From assembly GCA_020736575.1 (NCBI GenBank), contig JAGPYM010000010.1, positions 1,054,001-1,118,000 of the forward strand: DNA of 64,000 nucleotides, written 5' to 3'. Below, in pieces: positions 44,678 through 57,278 of the stretch. Source of the DNA: Thelonectria olida (lineage: Eukaryota > Ascomycota > Sordariomycetes > Hypocreales > Nectriaceae). How positions within the stretch are numbered: the stretch's first letter is position 1; every line of letters begins with the position of its first letter. The notes below the pieces were generated by a model that was not told the DNA's origin, searched no databases, and saw only the letters and a program-made list of their open reading frames with translations. Position numbers and translations under genes: made by a program.

Positions 44678-45635
44678 ATGGTGAGTCCATGACCCCCCCC
44701 TGTTTGCACGTCGACGACACGCACAAGGAAACTGAGAAGGAGAGGATATCGGAGGACGTGCGAATGCGATGGCCAATTCGTTGTCTCTATCACTAGAGAT
44801 ATCCTCTTCGTTTTAGTGCACTTTTTGCGTTTTTGTGCGCCAAACACAGAAGACATGTCCGACTGACTCTCTCCCGCTTCGAAAACATCTAGGTTCGATA
44901 CGCTGCCCAGGAGATCCTGCCCGAGAAATCGGCCCGCGCCCGCGGTGCCTACCTCCGAGTTTCCTTCAAGAACACCCGCGAGACCGCCCAGGCTATCAAC
45001 GGCTGGAAGCTGCAGCGCGCTGTCAAGTTCCTCGAGAATGTGAAGGAGCACGTCGAGGCCGTCCCCATGCGACGATACGCCGGCAGCACCGGCCGAACCG
45101 CCCAAGGTACGAACGCGAGAAACCACCCTTCCCCAGCGGAGATTTTGATGGAGAGGATGACGGCTGTTGGAATGGTTCAGCGAGAGAGTATGGTTGCAGT
45201 TGGACATTGAATGCTGATGGGAATTTCTTCAACAGGCAAGCAGTTCGGTGTCTCCAAGGCCCGCTGGCCCATCAAGTCCGCCGAGTTCCTTCTCGGTCTC
45301 CTCAAGAACGCTGAGGCCAACGCTGAGGCCAAGGGTCTTGACACTGGTGCTCTGGTCGTCAAGCACATCCAGGTCAACCAAGCCCCCAAGCAGCGACGGA
45401 GGACGTACCGTGCCCACGGTCGTGTATGTTACACCCTCGATCTCTCACTCTACGTCACCGCTGACAATGCACTTTCCAGATCAACCCCTACATGTCCAAC
45501 CCCTGCCACATCGAGCTCATCCTCACCGAGGATCAGGAGAACGTCCAGAAGTCCGATGCTGTCGCTGAGCGTGATGTCCGTTTGAACTCCCGCCAGCGCG
45601 GTGCCCGCATCCGCAAGGCCCTCACCGAGGCGTAA
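44678..45635 (+). CDS. RPL17: 60S ribosomal protein L17 (uL22)
   Basis: Four exons: 44678-44680 (only the ATG), 44893-45106, 45236-45423 and 45480-45635; 186 aa. Diagnostic stretches are [53 protein letters not shown] and the C-terminal [19 protein letters not shown]. uL22 lines the peptide exit tunnel of the large subunit. The first exon holding nothing but the start codon, followed by a 212-nt intron, is typical of fungal ribosomal protein genes. The divergent neighbour is fibrillarin, so two ribosome-making genes share one control region. The identification is unambiguous. Confidence 0.97.
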
Positions 45636-46480
45636 AGGAGTGTTGGGGACTGAACTGAAACTGTGTTTGGTTTTTCTCGGGGCGGTTCGTGGCTTTTCAT
45701 CATCCGGTGTATGGCAGGCTACGGTGAAGCAAGGCATTACAGGGAAACGCATGCAAAAATTCGCAAGGTTTCTTGACGAAATAAAAATCAACTAAGTCTT
45801 CTTTCAAAAAAGCATGTGAGGCGCTTCACCGTGTTATCGTGACTTTGTTGATTTGGCTCCTGTCGGATCAATGCTGTGGGAGGAATTAGGAAAGTAAACG
45901 TCCTCGTCAGCGTCAGTCGATCTATGTACTCTACGTTCTCTGATGAATTCATGAGCTTGAATCTAACTTTGCATCTTGGGTGAGGGGCATGCAAGCCAGA
46001 AGAATGGTTCCGATATGACACTATGCCAGCATAATGAAGTGATCGCAACATGCCGCTGAGAATCATTTAGATTAGTGGTCAGGGTCTCAATATGTCCATA
46101 CCGCTGAAGAACCTTCAATTTGGGTTCTCTCTTTATCCATGCCGTCATTCCCTCCAGCGCTCAACGATCTCGCTGTAGCGAAACTCCTATATGTCAAGAA
46201 AAGAAGCGCCTCCCGTATCCATATACAAATCAGAGACAGAATCCCAAAGTTATCAACCATTTGCCCTTTGCCATGTCCCATATGCCCGTCGGAGGCGATG
46301 CATCCTGTTTCCCTGTAGGATTCGGTTCCTCCGAAAACTCCCATACCCTGGATTTTTGTATTTCTCCTTTGAGACAAAAAAGGAAAAAGAAGTTCGTGTC
46401 CATCATAATATAAAAGGAAGAAAACGAGCAAGATAATTGCAAGAAAGAAGAGGGAGAATGACGAAGATTATTGCCGTTTG
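45636..46480. other. Intergenic: 3' flanks of RPL17 and the F-box gene
   Basis: Convergent 3' ends. AT-rich, with no supported gene. Confidence 0.6.
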
Positions 46481-49396
46481 CTAAGTCCAAGGAACTGGAT
46501 TCCCCGTGTTGCTCGCATTGCCCGCGTTATCGGTGTAATCCAGTAACATACCAAGGAAGTCGTTTTCATTGTCGTTTTGGGGAGTGTCTTGAATGTTGCC
46601 ATGTGGATTGTCTTGTGGGTTGTCTTGGGCATTGTCTTGGGCGTCGTGATTGGAATCAAAGTCGAGGTCGTCAAGATGGTCATCTTCGTCATCCGCACCA
46701 AGGCCAGCAAGCAGTGCTAATGCTTGTTCAGTCTCCCGGTCTACAGGAATCAAGGGTTCGACTATAACGGGCTCTCGAGATGGTGCCGCGCCGTTGCGAT
46801 CAATGGTGCCAGAAAACCGACCTCGGCCAGGACCATCGACACCGTCGGCCATTGCGTCAATGGTCGTTTTCTGATCATAGACTGTGGCCCAACCAATGTC
46901 CATGCCGAAGGCATTGACCAACTGGAATAGCTCCTCGCCGCAGAGGTACTGAGTGATGCGGCCAAGCATCTTATCTCGACAGCGCTGCATAAGAATAGAG
47001 AGATCGTGATTGTGTGGGTTGCCGTTTCCAGTGAGACCCTGGGCACCGCCAGGGAGGATGCTTCGAGTGTCCAAATAATCAGCATCTACAGAAACGTATC
47101 CACAAGACTTGAAGGTCAGAGACTTCAGCTTGTACTTCTTCTCATCGTCGGCGAGCTTGTGGGTTTGTGGAACAAATTTGCTCAACGAAGGAATGCCCGT
47201 CTCAATCTCAAACACGCTGTCATCAGATTCACTGTAATTAACAGCAGGCTGGTCAGCCAGAATGTCACGGATTTTGACGCTCGGAGAAAAGTGTTCGATA
47301 ACGCCAGCCCAAGTCAGCCACTCTGGCTGCCGAAGCATCTCTTGATTTGGACGAGACCCAGCGCCTTGTGGTAGGAGCTGAAGAGGTGCATGACCAGCGG
47401 GCAGCTGCTGAGCAAGGTTTTGGAGCGTTTGAGCGGCCGTGGCCGGATCGGTTGGGACCAGATGAGTTGGCTGATCGCCAGTAGCGACTCCCATCCCCGG
47501 TGGCTGCAATATGACCTGGAACTGTTGCCCGTTGGCCGCTCCTCCTGGGAGCTGAGGCACTTGGGTAATTTGAATGAGGTTCAACAGGTTTGTTGCGTGA
47601 TTGGGATTGTGTCCTCCATGGTGTTGCTGGAGAGGGACTTGGGGGATGGTCGTCGGCGGACCAGATAGAGACACCGTCTCCAGATCAAGCTTCTCAAGTG
47701 AATCAAGCGACAATGTGCGAAAGCTTTGCAAAAAGACGTGCGGAGAAAACCAACAGTTTTTAAGTGAGAGATGCTTAACATAACGCAGACGTAAGAATTG
47801 GTCGCTCTTAGTTCGGGGGCTGTCGGGGATAGCCATGAGCTGAGCGACGCTGACGAACGGGGCTGGCAGAATATAATGGTTCCGCTGGAAGGTTCCAGCA
47901 GCGAATTCGCCGCCGCAAATCCATTCAAAATGAAGGTTCTCAATGTTCTTTTGAAGACCAATGTAGTCATTCAGGAGCGTAAAAACTTTACCGACGGCCT
48001 CGACTGGAGACACCGGGACATCGTCAATACAACCGAGAGCAGGTTTGTGTATCCGTCTCCAGTCTGCGATGACACCGAGCGTGACGTGGGTAATCGAGGG
48101 AAGGCTTTGCCATAACTCATAGCGGTTGAGAATGTAGACATGGCTACTGGGGATTTTGGCTATGGTCAGAGTCGTTAGGTTCGTGAAACAGCCTGCCCAG
48201 GCGTTGTCGATCAGGCCGATGACGTATGACTGGATCATGGCTCGATGGGCCCACTCTAACTCGAGCAACATCTCTTTCTGGGCCCGTGTGAGGCTGGAGG
48301 GGATCAGAGGGTAGCTCGCAGCCTCACTGAAGGGCTCGAGATCAGCAAAGGCCACCGTTTGCAAGGCTCGTCTCGGATCATAGTCACTCAAGACCAACTT
48401 TCTCTCGTCGAGATCGATGACTCCGAGGGACGTCTGTTCCGTTTTGAGCATAAGTTGGATCGCCTCGTTCATTTCTTCTTCCGTCGTGTAGCCTGCATCC
48501 GCAACCATCTTTCGGAGAACAGTGTGCTTAAAACTCAAGGGATTCTCGAAAATTGGCTCGGGCATGGACTCCTGCAAGTTCTTGATCTCGGCCATCGAGG
48601 ACGAGACGTTTCTTTTTTCTGTCAACTCGGCGACCGTGACGTGACTCCGAGACGAGGGTCCAAAAACAGGGTGACGAATCGTGGTGTTGCGTGCGATGTG
48701 ATCAGGACCGGCCAGAAAACCTAGCCCGGCATCGCAGCATAAGCCTAAATTTCTCACTTTGGTAAGACACTTGAGCGCCTCCTTCATAGCATCGGTCTCG
48801 TCGGCGGTCTGTTCGAGGCCTTCGAGGTCGGTATACCGGTGGTATTCGCTGTGTGGCCAGCGGTAAATGCCCCAGAAAGCTGGAACAGCCGCCTGGGTCG
48901 GTTTGATGGGAGGGTAGGCGAGGACGTCCTCGTCCAACTCGAGAGAGAGGGCAAAGTTCAGGATATAGCAACCAAAGGATTTGAAGATGCGCATGCCATT
49001 GGAAAAGAGGGCCGAGGAGGTACGCGTCAGAGCCCCATTGCCGTCACGGGCGAGGTCACTATAGAGCTCTGTCTTGAAGGGGACAACGACGTTGCGAAAA
49101 TATCGGGCAGACACCTTCATTTCAAACTCCTTGCAAACGAGGCGCAAGTTCTTAACTTCGGATCGGGTCAGGTAGGCCGTAATGAGTTCGTATATTTCGA
49201 CGGGCAGGGTAGCGGCGGGCCATTGCAATTCGAAAACGACATGCTCTTGCGCAGAGCTCTCCTCGGGCTGCTTAGACGTTGGCGAGAGGCTAGATGAACA
49301 TTCAGGGACTTGTTCGGCGGTTTGTGTCAGATTGAGCTCCCGGAGGCCATTGCGGGGCACAAACCGTCTCCCCCTCATTCTAGGAAGGAAACTCAT
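46481..49396 (-). CDS. Large F-box protein
   Basis: An intact single-exon frame of 971 aa from the ATG at 49394-49396. An F-box lies near residues 60-100 (LPVEIYELITAYLTRSEVKNL then RLVCKEF). The rest is a long substrate-binding region with scattered Leu-rich helices (LTTLTIAKIPSSHVYIL, YVKHLSLKNCWF, LEKLDLETVSL), suggestive of weak LRR-like structure. A Gln/Pro-rich insert sits around 600-690, and the C-terminus is rich in Asp and Asn repeats (DNAQDNPQDNPHGN). F-box proteins connect substrates to the SKP1-cullin-F-box ubiquitin ligase; the target here is unknown. The gene stands alone, with long flanks on both sides. Confidence 0.85.
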   Translation of the reverse strand: MSFLPRMRGRRFVPRNGLRELNLTQTAEQVPECSSSLSPTSKQPEESSAQEHVVFELQWPAATLPVEIYELITAYLTRSEVKNLRLVCKEFEMKVSARYFRNVVVPFKTELYSDLARDGNGALTRTSSALFSNGMRIFKSFGCYILNFALSLELDEDVLAYPPIKPTQAAVPAFWGIYRWPHSEYHRYTDLEGLEQTADETDAMKEALKCLTKVRNLGLCCDAGLGFLAGPDHIARNTTIRHPVFGPSSRSHVTVAELTEKRNVSSSMAEIKNLQESMPEPIFENPLSFKHTVLRKMVADAGYTTEEEMNEAIQLMLKTEQTSLGVIDLDERKLVLSDYDPRRALQTVAFADLEPFSEAASYPLIPSSLTRAQKEMLLELEWAHRAMIQSYVIGLIDNAWAGCFTNLTTLTIAKIPSSHVYILNRYELWQSLPSITHVTLGVIADWRRIHKPALGCIDDVPVSPVEAVGKVFTLLNDYIGLQKNIENLHFEWICGGEFAAGTFQRNHYILPAPFVSVAQLMAIPDSPRTKSDQFLRLRYVKHLSLKNCWFSPHVFLQSFRTLSLDSLEKLDLETVSLSGPPTTIPQVPLQQHHGGHNPNHATNLLNLIQITQVPQLPGGAANGQQFQVILQPPGMGVATGDQPTHLVPTDPATAAQTLQNLAQQLPAGHAPLQLLPQGAGSRPNQEMLRQPEWLTWAGVIEHFSPSVKIRDILADQPAVNYSESDDSVFEIETGIPSLSKFVPQTHKLADDEKKYKLKSLTFKSCGYVSVDADYLDTRSILPGGAQGLTGNGNPHNHDLSILMQRCRDKMLGRITQYLCGEELFQLVNAFGMDIGWATVYDQKTTIDAMADGVDGPGRGRFSGTIDRNGAAPSREPVIVEPLIPVDRETEQALALLAGLGADDEDDHLDDLDFDSNHDAQDNAQDNPQDNPHGNIQDTPQNDNENDFLGMLLDYTDNAGNASNTGNPVPWT

Positions 49397-51905
49397 GGTT
49401 TATGATGGCGATGGCAGAGCAGGTGATGATTGATCGGTTCGAAGATGGGCATTCGTCGGATGGATGGAGTTGTCTCAAACTCAATCAAAGGCGACGGGTG
49501 TCCTCCGCTGTGGTGGGGGCGGGCAGCTCGACCGTTCAAAGCGCAACTGCCAAGTGTTATGAAAGTGACCGGACACAGAGTCGAGTTCCCGGGGGGTTGC
49601 GAGGTTGAAGTAAGGTTCGAATGGCCGGCAGTTGTGCGGAGTTGTCGAGACTCGATGGTGGTGTCGCAGGCAGATGCGGAAGCTGGAGGGCTAGAGGGCT
49701 GTAGGCGAAGCGCGGGCCAGATCGGGTTGATGCGGGCGAGTGGCAAAAGTCTGGAGAGAGTTGTCGGCATCTAGCTTGCGCAATAAAGTTCGAGGACGTT
49801 AGGTATGTAGTAAAACAAAATCGCTTTATTGAGAGCTTGACTGATGTGATTCAACGCGCGGGGCAGGCCATCCCCAGAGCAGGCGTTGAGGGCCTGTTCG
49901 TGCGTGAGGTGAGGAGAACAAATAGAGATGTCGGATATCTGCTTATTGTTAGGCGATGGTGGAATGCGAAGTTGATGGAGGCGGAAGAGGGCGAGAAATG
50001 AATGGTGGTCGTAGAGTTGGCTGTTATGTTATGATGTAAGAAGAAAATAAAAACGGAAGCGAAAGAGATTCAAGGAAGAATGGAAAAGGGGAGACGAGAT
50101 TGGAAGAAAACGAGGCGAGACAATATGGGACCCCGGAGGCCGAGAAAGATGGACGGGATCAGGATGGGGGGATGGAAGGTGTAGTTTCCTGGGCGAGATT
50201 TGCACTGTTTGATGGCAAGCAACTCCCTAACTACCTACCTTAGGTGGTATGGAGGTAACTGGTGTTTGCTGCCTGCGACGCAACTACCTAACAAGTCGCA
50301 GTTTGGGCAGCACCAGCTTCGGCAGCCTCCAAACATCTCGGCAATAATGGGGGACTGGCCGGGTTCATGGGAGGGGTCCATCCATGATGATGTGCGCCCT
50401 GCTTGCGGTAACCTGACAGTGGGTGAAAGGACGGATGCCGCCCTGCCCTGCCCTGAAGCCAGCCTGATTCAGATTGCCTGAAGCAGACTGCTTCCCACAT
50501 GTTTGTCAGCGGTACCCATTCTGCTTTCACAGTGCTGAACCCGCCTTCTTTGCGGTTCCGTTCCGTAGTGCGGGTGCTGGTTGCGGGTCCCAGCAGGTAG
50601 TTAAGGTATCCGATGACTTGGAGAGCTCATGGGCTTTTGTTCGGGGCAGTGGCATGACCCCATACGGAGATACCTTGTTGGACATTGGATGGTCGATCTC
50701 TGCATCCTTCCTCAAGGTCACAACGGATGGCCTCTGCAGCTGCGAGAATTGCCGACATGAATCCGGGTATTTGAGGCCCAATCTCGAAGCAACCTCAATT
50801 GCCTCAGCTATTTCTGTTTCACTCCGAATCCGGCTTCTCTCTTCTCCAAACGCAGACCCCAACCTCCAACTTCACTAACCTCCTCTGCTCCTTCCCCGAC
50901 TTTTTGGCGCAACTCCTCAAAACCGTTCTAACGTGCCCAGTGGGGCGGAAGCCCTCCCCGGCCAATCAATCGCCTTCCGTTTACCCAACTTTCTTCAACG
51001 ATCGACAACGCCCCCCACACTCTTTTTCGTGAACACGATAAAGCCGAGTCGACGACGGAGAACGAATGTGTGCACTGGTACACACGCGTCTGTTTCATAC
51101 TAGCATCCAACGATAATGAATTGAGCCTCATTCTGCTTGCTGCTTCTCCTATCCAGAGAGCTGCACATGTCTAAGCATGACCCCCAAACTCAACACACCA
51201 TTTCCATACGACCTGGAAATTCAACAGCACCGTGCCCTACCCCACACAGAGCCGTCTCTGCTGCATCTCGATGCATCTTCGGTACCGCATCAGTGCAGTC
51301 ACCCCCAACTTCCACCCTCACAACCCCGTTGCTCTGCGGCCCTGCCAGCGTTGCGGCCATTGACCTCTCATCTGGGGTATCCAGGTTCCCCCAAAGGCAC
51401 AAGCTCTTCACCCCCTGCGACGCGGTGGGGGGCCTCATGTCCGCTGTCCCATGGGGAAATCTCAGGCCGGACAAGATCCGCACCCCGTGAGAATTGGATG
51501 ATGTGAGGTGACGTGAGGCGACTTTTACGCTTTCTAGAACCGGGCAAGTCCGGGTATTGCATCTGGATGGCACCATGGTCGAAGCTCGCACGAGGATCAA
51601 GCCTTGTCAACCCTGGCACTTATAAGTGATTCACTACGCAGGATTTATCTTCTCAGACACATTCAGCTAAGATAAGGATAGTTGAACAGTTATTGGTATA
51701 TCCTAGGCCAAAGAAAACGTATACTCCGAGAGAAGAAGAAGAAAAAGGCTGTTACACATGACGCTATTACAATACATGAGCTTGCTGCATGGCATGTCAT
51801 ATGACCATTAGACGCACAATTCCCTTCCCATCCACACACCACTATCGCTCGTCAAGACGACAAACAACTGACATTGCAACCATCTTCTCGTTCTATCTCT
51901 TGCAC
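49397..51905. other. Intergenic stretch of about 2.5 kb
   Basis: No supported gene. The left end is the promoter and leader of the F-box gene; short frames elsewhere have no domain or splice support. Confidence 0.55.
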
Positions 51906-52815
51906 TTATTGGCTGGCCCCTGCATAGAACCAGTATCTGCTCACCACGTCAGCTTCCAGTTCAAGTTGCTATCCTCGGCAAGACGAGAATCAAGAGGAGT
52001 ACTTACACTGCAGCATACTGGACCTGGAACGTCCTCTCCAAGCCGGAGCAGGTAGCCGGGGCGCTACCTCCTGCTGTCGTTACCCGGTACACCTCCTTGA
52101 TGCCGTCGGTAGCACCATCCAAGGTCGTCAGCTGAAGCCAGGGCACGGCCGCGTCGCCGTTCTGGCCCACGGCAGCGTCCGAGGGTGCCACGGACGATGT
52201 GTTCTTTGCGCAGGGCGCCTCGCCAAGGTTCTCGCTTTGCGTGCGGAGATCGAAGAAAGGTGTCGTCGCATTGGTGAAGTAGTGCACACCGGATTCTAGC
52301 ATGGAGGCCGGGCTCAGACCGGAAGACAGGGAGATGTTGAGATGCACTGCCATGGCGGGGATGCGCTCCAGGAGGTCGGGGTACAGGGCGGCCAGGCAGC
52401 TGGCGTTGTAGAGGTTGGCCACAGCTCCCGCGGCGGCCGGGACCGACGAGGAGTCGCTCGTCTCGCAGGTATAGTTCTGAGTGCCGCGGCCAACAGCGAC
52501 ATGATGGAGCTTCAGTCCCTTGGCCGGTTCGGGAAGTGGTGTGGGAGCTACTCGGGTTGTCAGAACTCAATTGGCAACGAAAGCAGACACGATAAGCTTA
52601 CCAATGGGCATCTTGGCCTTGGACAGGTCACAAATGGCTGCTTGGTCTCCGTGCTTGGCAGCTTGAGCCTTAGAAGCGAGGAGGTTGAAGTAATCCGACA
52701 GCGTGCCCAATGAGTTGATGGCTGATCGGGTGTCCTTGGTGTCGACTTTGGGTTCAACTGGAGCAGCCGTGACAGCCGCAGCCAGGAAGGCAACCAAGAC
52801 TGTTGACAGTTGCAT
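51906..52815 (-). CDS. Secreted DUF3455 protein
   Basis: Three exons on the minus strand (52602-52815, 52007-52547, 51906-51936) encode 261 aa. The last exon supplies only the terminal YWFYAGASQ. The N-terminus is a clear signal peptide (MQLSTVLVAFLAAAVTAAP). The mature part carries the DUF3455 hallmarks LKLHHVAVGRGTQNYTC, FFDLRTQ, AVPWLQLTT and VYRVTTAGG, with several Cys for disulfides and N-glycosylation sites (NYT, NAT). Such proteins are abundant in ascomycete secretomes and are sometimes misnamed malate dehydrogenase; no activity is established. I chose the start from the signal peptide. Confident on family, silent on role. Confidence 0.9.
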
Positions 52816-54450
52816 TTTATCGTATATCGAGTATTTCTATCGGTAGGTGGTGGGTAGGTATGAGGAGGTGAGTGCAGAGATCGATACGTTCCAGACGCTC
52901 GTGATTAGAATAGGATCGTCAAGATGGTAACTGAAAAGGTAGGAAACGGAAACAGAGACGACAGAGACGACAAAGGGAAGTAGGAAAATAAGGAAACAAG
53001 AAAGGAAAAAAAAGGAAAGGTCTTCGACAAGTCGTTTCAGCAGCCAAAGCCAATGCAAAAGAAATACGTTCCAAATAACCAAAATGATTCTTGCCTCGAG
53101 GAGACGACGGTCTGTATTATACCAAAAGCACAGTTCCACTCATCCATCTTTACGATCTTTACTTGGGGTGGATAAACGGCTCGCGCGAACATGGAAAACG
53201 ACAAGGTATCGCATCGTTCGGCGGCAAGACGCAAAGCGGCATGCCTTGGGCTCGTCTCGATTGGAGGGAATATCCGGGGCCAAGATGGTTAAGCAGCCGC
53301 CCGGGCGCGAAACGTGCATGTTTCGTTCTACGGAAACGGTACGTAACCCAGCTTGGGACTCTTTGTTCTACGCGATGGCTACGTACCTCGAGAGCGGCGC
53401 GTGGAGAATGAGGCGATGGGTGCAGGAGATCCAATGAATTGCAACAAGACGCTGGACAAGGGAGGGCGGCGATTGGCCGAGATGGGGTATTACGGGGGCT
53501 GGGTTAAGCGCCCATCGACCTCTCGCGCATTACAAAGGGCATAGAGGAAACGTGGGCAAATTACCTGCGTGTTTGCATTTCCTGGGCAAAGTGCCTGCAT
53601 CGGGCCAAACTGCTGTATCTGTCATGATGGAAGGGAGGAGGCATGGGAAAGTGAAAAATGTCGCATCTGCAGTGGATCAATTGATCAACACACGAAGCAG
53701 GCAGCGTACGTACCTATTCATAGGTGAGTTACATCGAGAGCGGGAGGACTAAAACACTTGAGAAACACCGACACGCCAAAATGATATTCTGTCTCTAGGA
53801 ACGATCCAAACAACACGTTGCAGAAGTGTTTCCACGCTGCAGTCCAGCTCGATAACTGGTTACAGGACAAACGTCATCGACACCTTGCACACCATCTCAT
53901 CTCATCTCATCTCATCTTATCTCAGTCAAAGCCCCCGATCTGCATCCAAACTGTCCTCCTCTCGAACCAACCACATCGTCAAAGCACCGTCTGCTTTCCT
54001 CGCCCAGAAAGCCAAGACTCCCATGTGACAAACACCCAGAATAAACACGTCCCTGATCCGACGCCATGCCGTGTGCCGCCGTCGGCTCTTCTGCATCCTC
54101 TCGTTGGCTCTTGGCCCCGACAAGCATCTGGGTCGCCAGGTGCGGCCAGCGGCTACAGCAATAGCAGCAAACGTGGAGCCGCGCGGCCCGGTTTGGCGAC
54201 CTTCTCTTTTAGAACAAAAGATGCCCAGGCATGCGATACGACGGAATATTCGCCAAGATCATCAACGACAGACATGCACCCAGGCCGTCAAATCCCCCAT
54301 GTATCCAAGAAACAAACTTTTGCTCCGTAAAAATTACCTGTGCCGAGTACACACATGCAAATCTACTTGTTACACGCCAATGCCCGATACTCCTACAGTA
54401 CACGCCCAGACCTGGGCCACGCTCCCTTCATCTCATTCCCGCATCTAGTC
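52816..54450. other. Intergenic stretch of about 1.6 kb
   Basis: Promoter of the DUF3455 gene on the left (minus-strand pyrimidine-rich tract near 52930-53030) and the 3' flank of the COY1 gene on the right. No supported gene. Confidence 0.55.
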
Positions 54451-56744
54451 CTACTTGCCAGGCACCTGCGGCGCTTCCTCCATTGGACTGCCAGCCCCGA
54501 CGAGCCTGCTGCTTCCTCCGCCCGCTGCTGCCGCTCCCGTCAACTTGAGGTGTTGCTCAAAGTCTGCCGTGCCGAGCCAGTACATGGACACAAACACCAA
54601 GAGGTGGAGTGCCACGCAGTACACCGCAAAGAGGTTACGGCTGGTGCGAGACGCCAAGACCATTCTGGTGAGCGAATACACCACACGCTCCGGCAGACTC
54701 ATGCGCCGATATGCCCTTGCCGACTCTCGTCCTCGGAATGCCGCAAACGGAGAGATGTTGGACTCGTAAGCTGCCCGGTATCGATCCAGCGCGATGCCGG
54801 GGTTGCCCGTTTCGCCGATCGAAACCGTCGAGGGATTGGGGCTTTGTCCGTACGCCGATGACGAAGCCGCTGCCCCTCCGCGATTGTACGTTGAAACATA
54901 CCTCGTCTTCTCATACAGGGTCAGGTTGTCCTTTTGAAGAGCCGCCACCTCTTGCCGAAGCTGCGTTGTTGTCTTGTGGGCCTCTGACAGCTCTTGTTCC
55001 AGCTCTGTGTTCTTCTTCTTGAAGCGGTCACGCTGGGCCGTCACCATGGGCAGGATGCCAGAACCACCGCCATACACGGGCTCACGGTCGCTGCCGCGTG
55101 GGTCCATTCCACTGATGATGGACGACGTGGGCGAGACGCGACCGCCCCTGCGACCGGCGTTTCTAGTGATGTATGTTCCAGCAACGGAGGCCCCTGAGGG
55201 GAACGCGTTTGCGCCCTCCTCTTGGAGTTTCTCGAGGTCGCCCTCCAGCTTCTCGTTGAGATTCTGCGACCTTTCCAGGTCCGCGTTGGTCCTGGACAGC
55301 TCCTCCTGAAGATCCTCGAGTCGAGTTTGCAGGTCTCGGTGTGAAACCCGAAGAACAGTCAGCTCATCACTAAGCTTCTTGTTCCGCGCAAGCAGGAGCT
55401 TCTCCAAAGCGTTACCCTTAGCATCACTCGCCTCGATTTGGTCCTTCATATCGTCGTCATCGCCAGTCGAAAATTCGATGCTCTTGAGCACCTCCAGCTC
55501 CTGCTTGACGTCCTCGTAATCACTCCACTTCTGGACCTTGGCCTTCAAGCCATCTCTCTCCTCTTTCAGCGATGACACCTCCCTCTCCATAGTTCGTAGT
55601 CGAGCATCAAGGCCTCGCTTGAGTCCCTCCTTCTCCACTCGAGCAGCGTCCAGCTTACGAATCATAGATTGATTCTCTGACCGCATGCGCATGTATCCAG
55701 GATCATCTTCAAGAGACGTCTCAGGCTGGGATTGCAGAGATGACTTGGCCTGGGCCAGCTCAAGTCGCATCTGTTCGTTTCGTGCCTCCACGTCGGCCAA
55801 TCGTGAACTTGTGCGCTCAAGATCGGAGTGAAGCATCTCAAGTTCGGCGCTTGAGACTCGATTGCGCTGATCCTTGTCGTCGCCATTCTTGCCGAGTCGC
55901 TGGTTGACCTCGTAGCTCGCCCTCATCTCATTCAGTAGGCGATCTTGATTCTCCAACTTGTCCTCCAGCGTCTTTTCCTTGGCCGCCCAGTTATCATTCT
56001 TCTCTTCTAGCACTGCGCTCCATGATGATTCAACCTCCTTAACTCGGGCTTCCAGGTTGTCTTCCAACTCCTTGCGAGCCGTCCGTTCAGACTGCAGCTT
56101 CGTTTCGGTTTCTTCGAGTTGAGATGACAGATTGGAGACACTCTCCTGCAGGTGTTGGTTCTCTTCTGTAAGTTTAGGCAATGTGTCCTCAGATACGAGC
56201 ATTGAGTCGACCGAAGCCTCGAGCAAGGGGTAAGGGTCCGGTGCATCGGAGAAGGATGTATAGGTTTGCAAGAATGCCGAGTTGACAGCCTTGGAGTGGT
56301 TCGTGAGGAGGTCGATGAAGGTTTGGTAGGCTATTCAGTGTCAGTATCAGTTTGCGAGCATGATGTCATGACAGGAACAATAAATGCAGGGATTGTACCT
56401 TTCAGGAGGCCCTTGATTTCAGTCAGCTTGGTCGCATCATCGTGCTTGCGAAATTCTTTGGTCTTTTGGGCCAGTTCTTTGCGCTGGACTGTCGAATCGC
56501 GCTGGTAGGCTACGATATCCGACGCCGTATTGTCGAGAGTGGACACGAGGCTGGTGAGATCGATGTCTAAAGCAAGCTGTCAGAAGCCAAGTCTAGGGAA
56601 CTACGTGCTGAGCAATGCCTTACCTCTCCATGCCGATATAGCGTGCTGGAATTTATTTTCTCCCTCAAAAGTTGGGACGGCCGGGCTGGGTTCCTCTGGT
56701 TTATTGGCCGACGCTAGGGCGGCCTCGACAAGGGCGTCACTCAT
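54451..56744 (-). CDS. COY1: Golgin CASP/COY1, Golgi membrane tether
   Basis: Three exons on the minus strand (56624-56744, 56399-56566, 54451-56330) encode 722 aa. Residues 1-550 are almost entirely heptad-rich coiled coil (for example KLTEENQHLQESVSNLSSQL). The C-terminal CASP domain carries RYRAAYESNISPFAAFRGRE, then a conserved stretch LPERVVYSLTRMVLASRTSR and a single tail anchor (NLFAVYCVALHLLVFVSMYW). CASP/Coy1 is a cis/medial-Golgi golgin that interacts with the COG complex and helps retrograde vesicle tethering. A short Ala/Gly-rich tail follows the anchor. The gene is divergent from VPS3, only 534 bp away. The gene looks complete. Confidence 0.93.
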
Positions 56745-57278
56745 GATGTCGACTTCTGCGTACGGTTCAGGGGTTGGATTGGTTCATCCGACAGACAGCA
56801 TGTATCAATACAATGATACAGTGCTAAGCGTATTGCGAAAGGTGCTTCTGGCGCCAGTCGTCGTAGGTCGTGATCCGTAGTTATGGTCGTGTATCCGGAG
56901 AGTTCATAATGAAGGCCAGGGTCTCGTCGGAGCTGTGAACGTGTTCCCTTCCGTCGCTGGTGTGGCCTCGGTCTTCTATTGGCCCGGGGAACTGCCAGGC
57001 TGAAGACGCCAAGACCTGCGCCACAAGGGAGGCCCAGCTTTGCCAACCACCCCGCCACAGCCTCGTATCGTGCGCTAGCTGACAGCCATCTGCTGCAGCT
57101 CCAGAACACTTCCAGGTACCATTGCGTACAGGTATCCACTGCCGTCGACCAACGCCAGCCTCACCCTCGTCCTCGCCATCGACCACCAACGCATATCTCT
57201 CGCCGTCTCGTCCTTTTACAATCGCGACGCTCGCTATGAGAGAGTCGCTCCGATGAGGTTCCCGCACTACCTGCCGCT
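56745..57278. promoter_or_regulatory. Divergent promoter of COY1 and VPS3
   Basis: 534 bp separate the two start codons. Open frames inside it have no domain support. No specific motif recognised. Confidence 0.45.

Noticed and set aside
56881..57267. Minus-strand frame between COY1 and VPS3
   Set aside because: Fills the divergent promoter; no domain, and both neighbouring starts are well supported.
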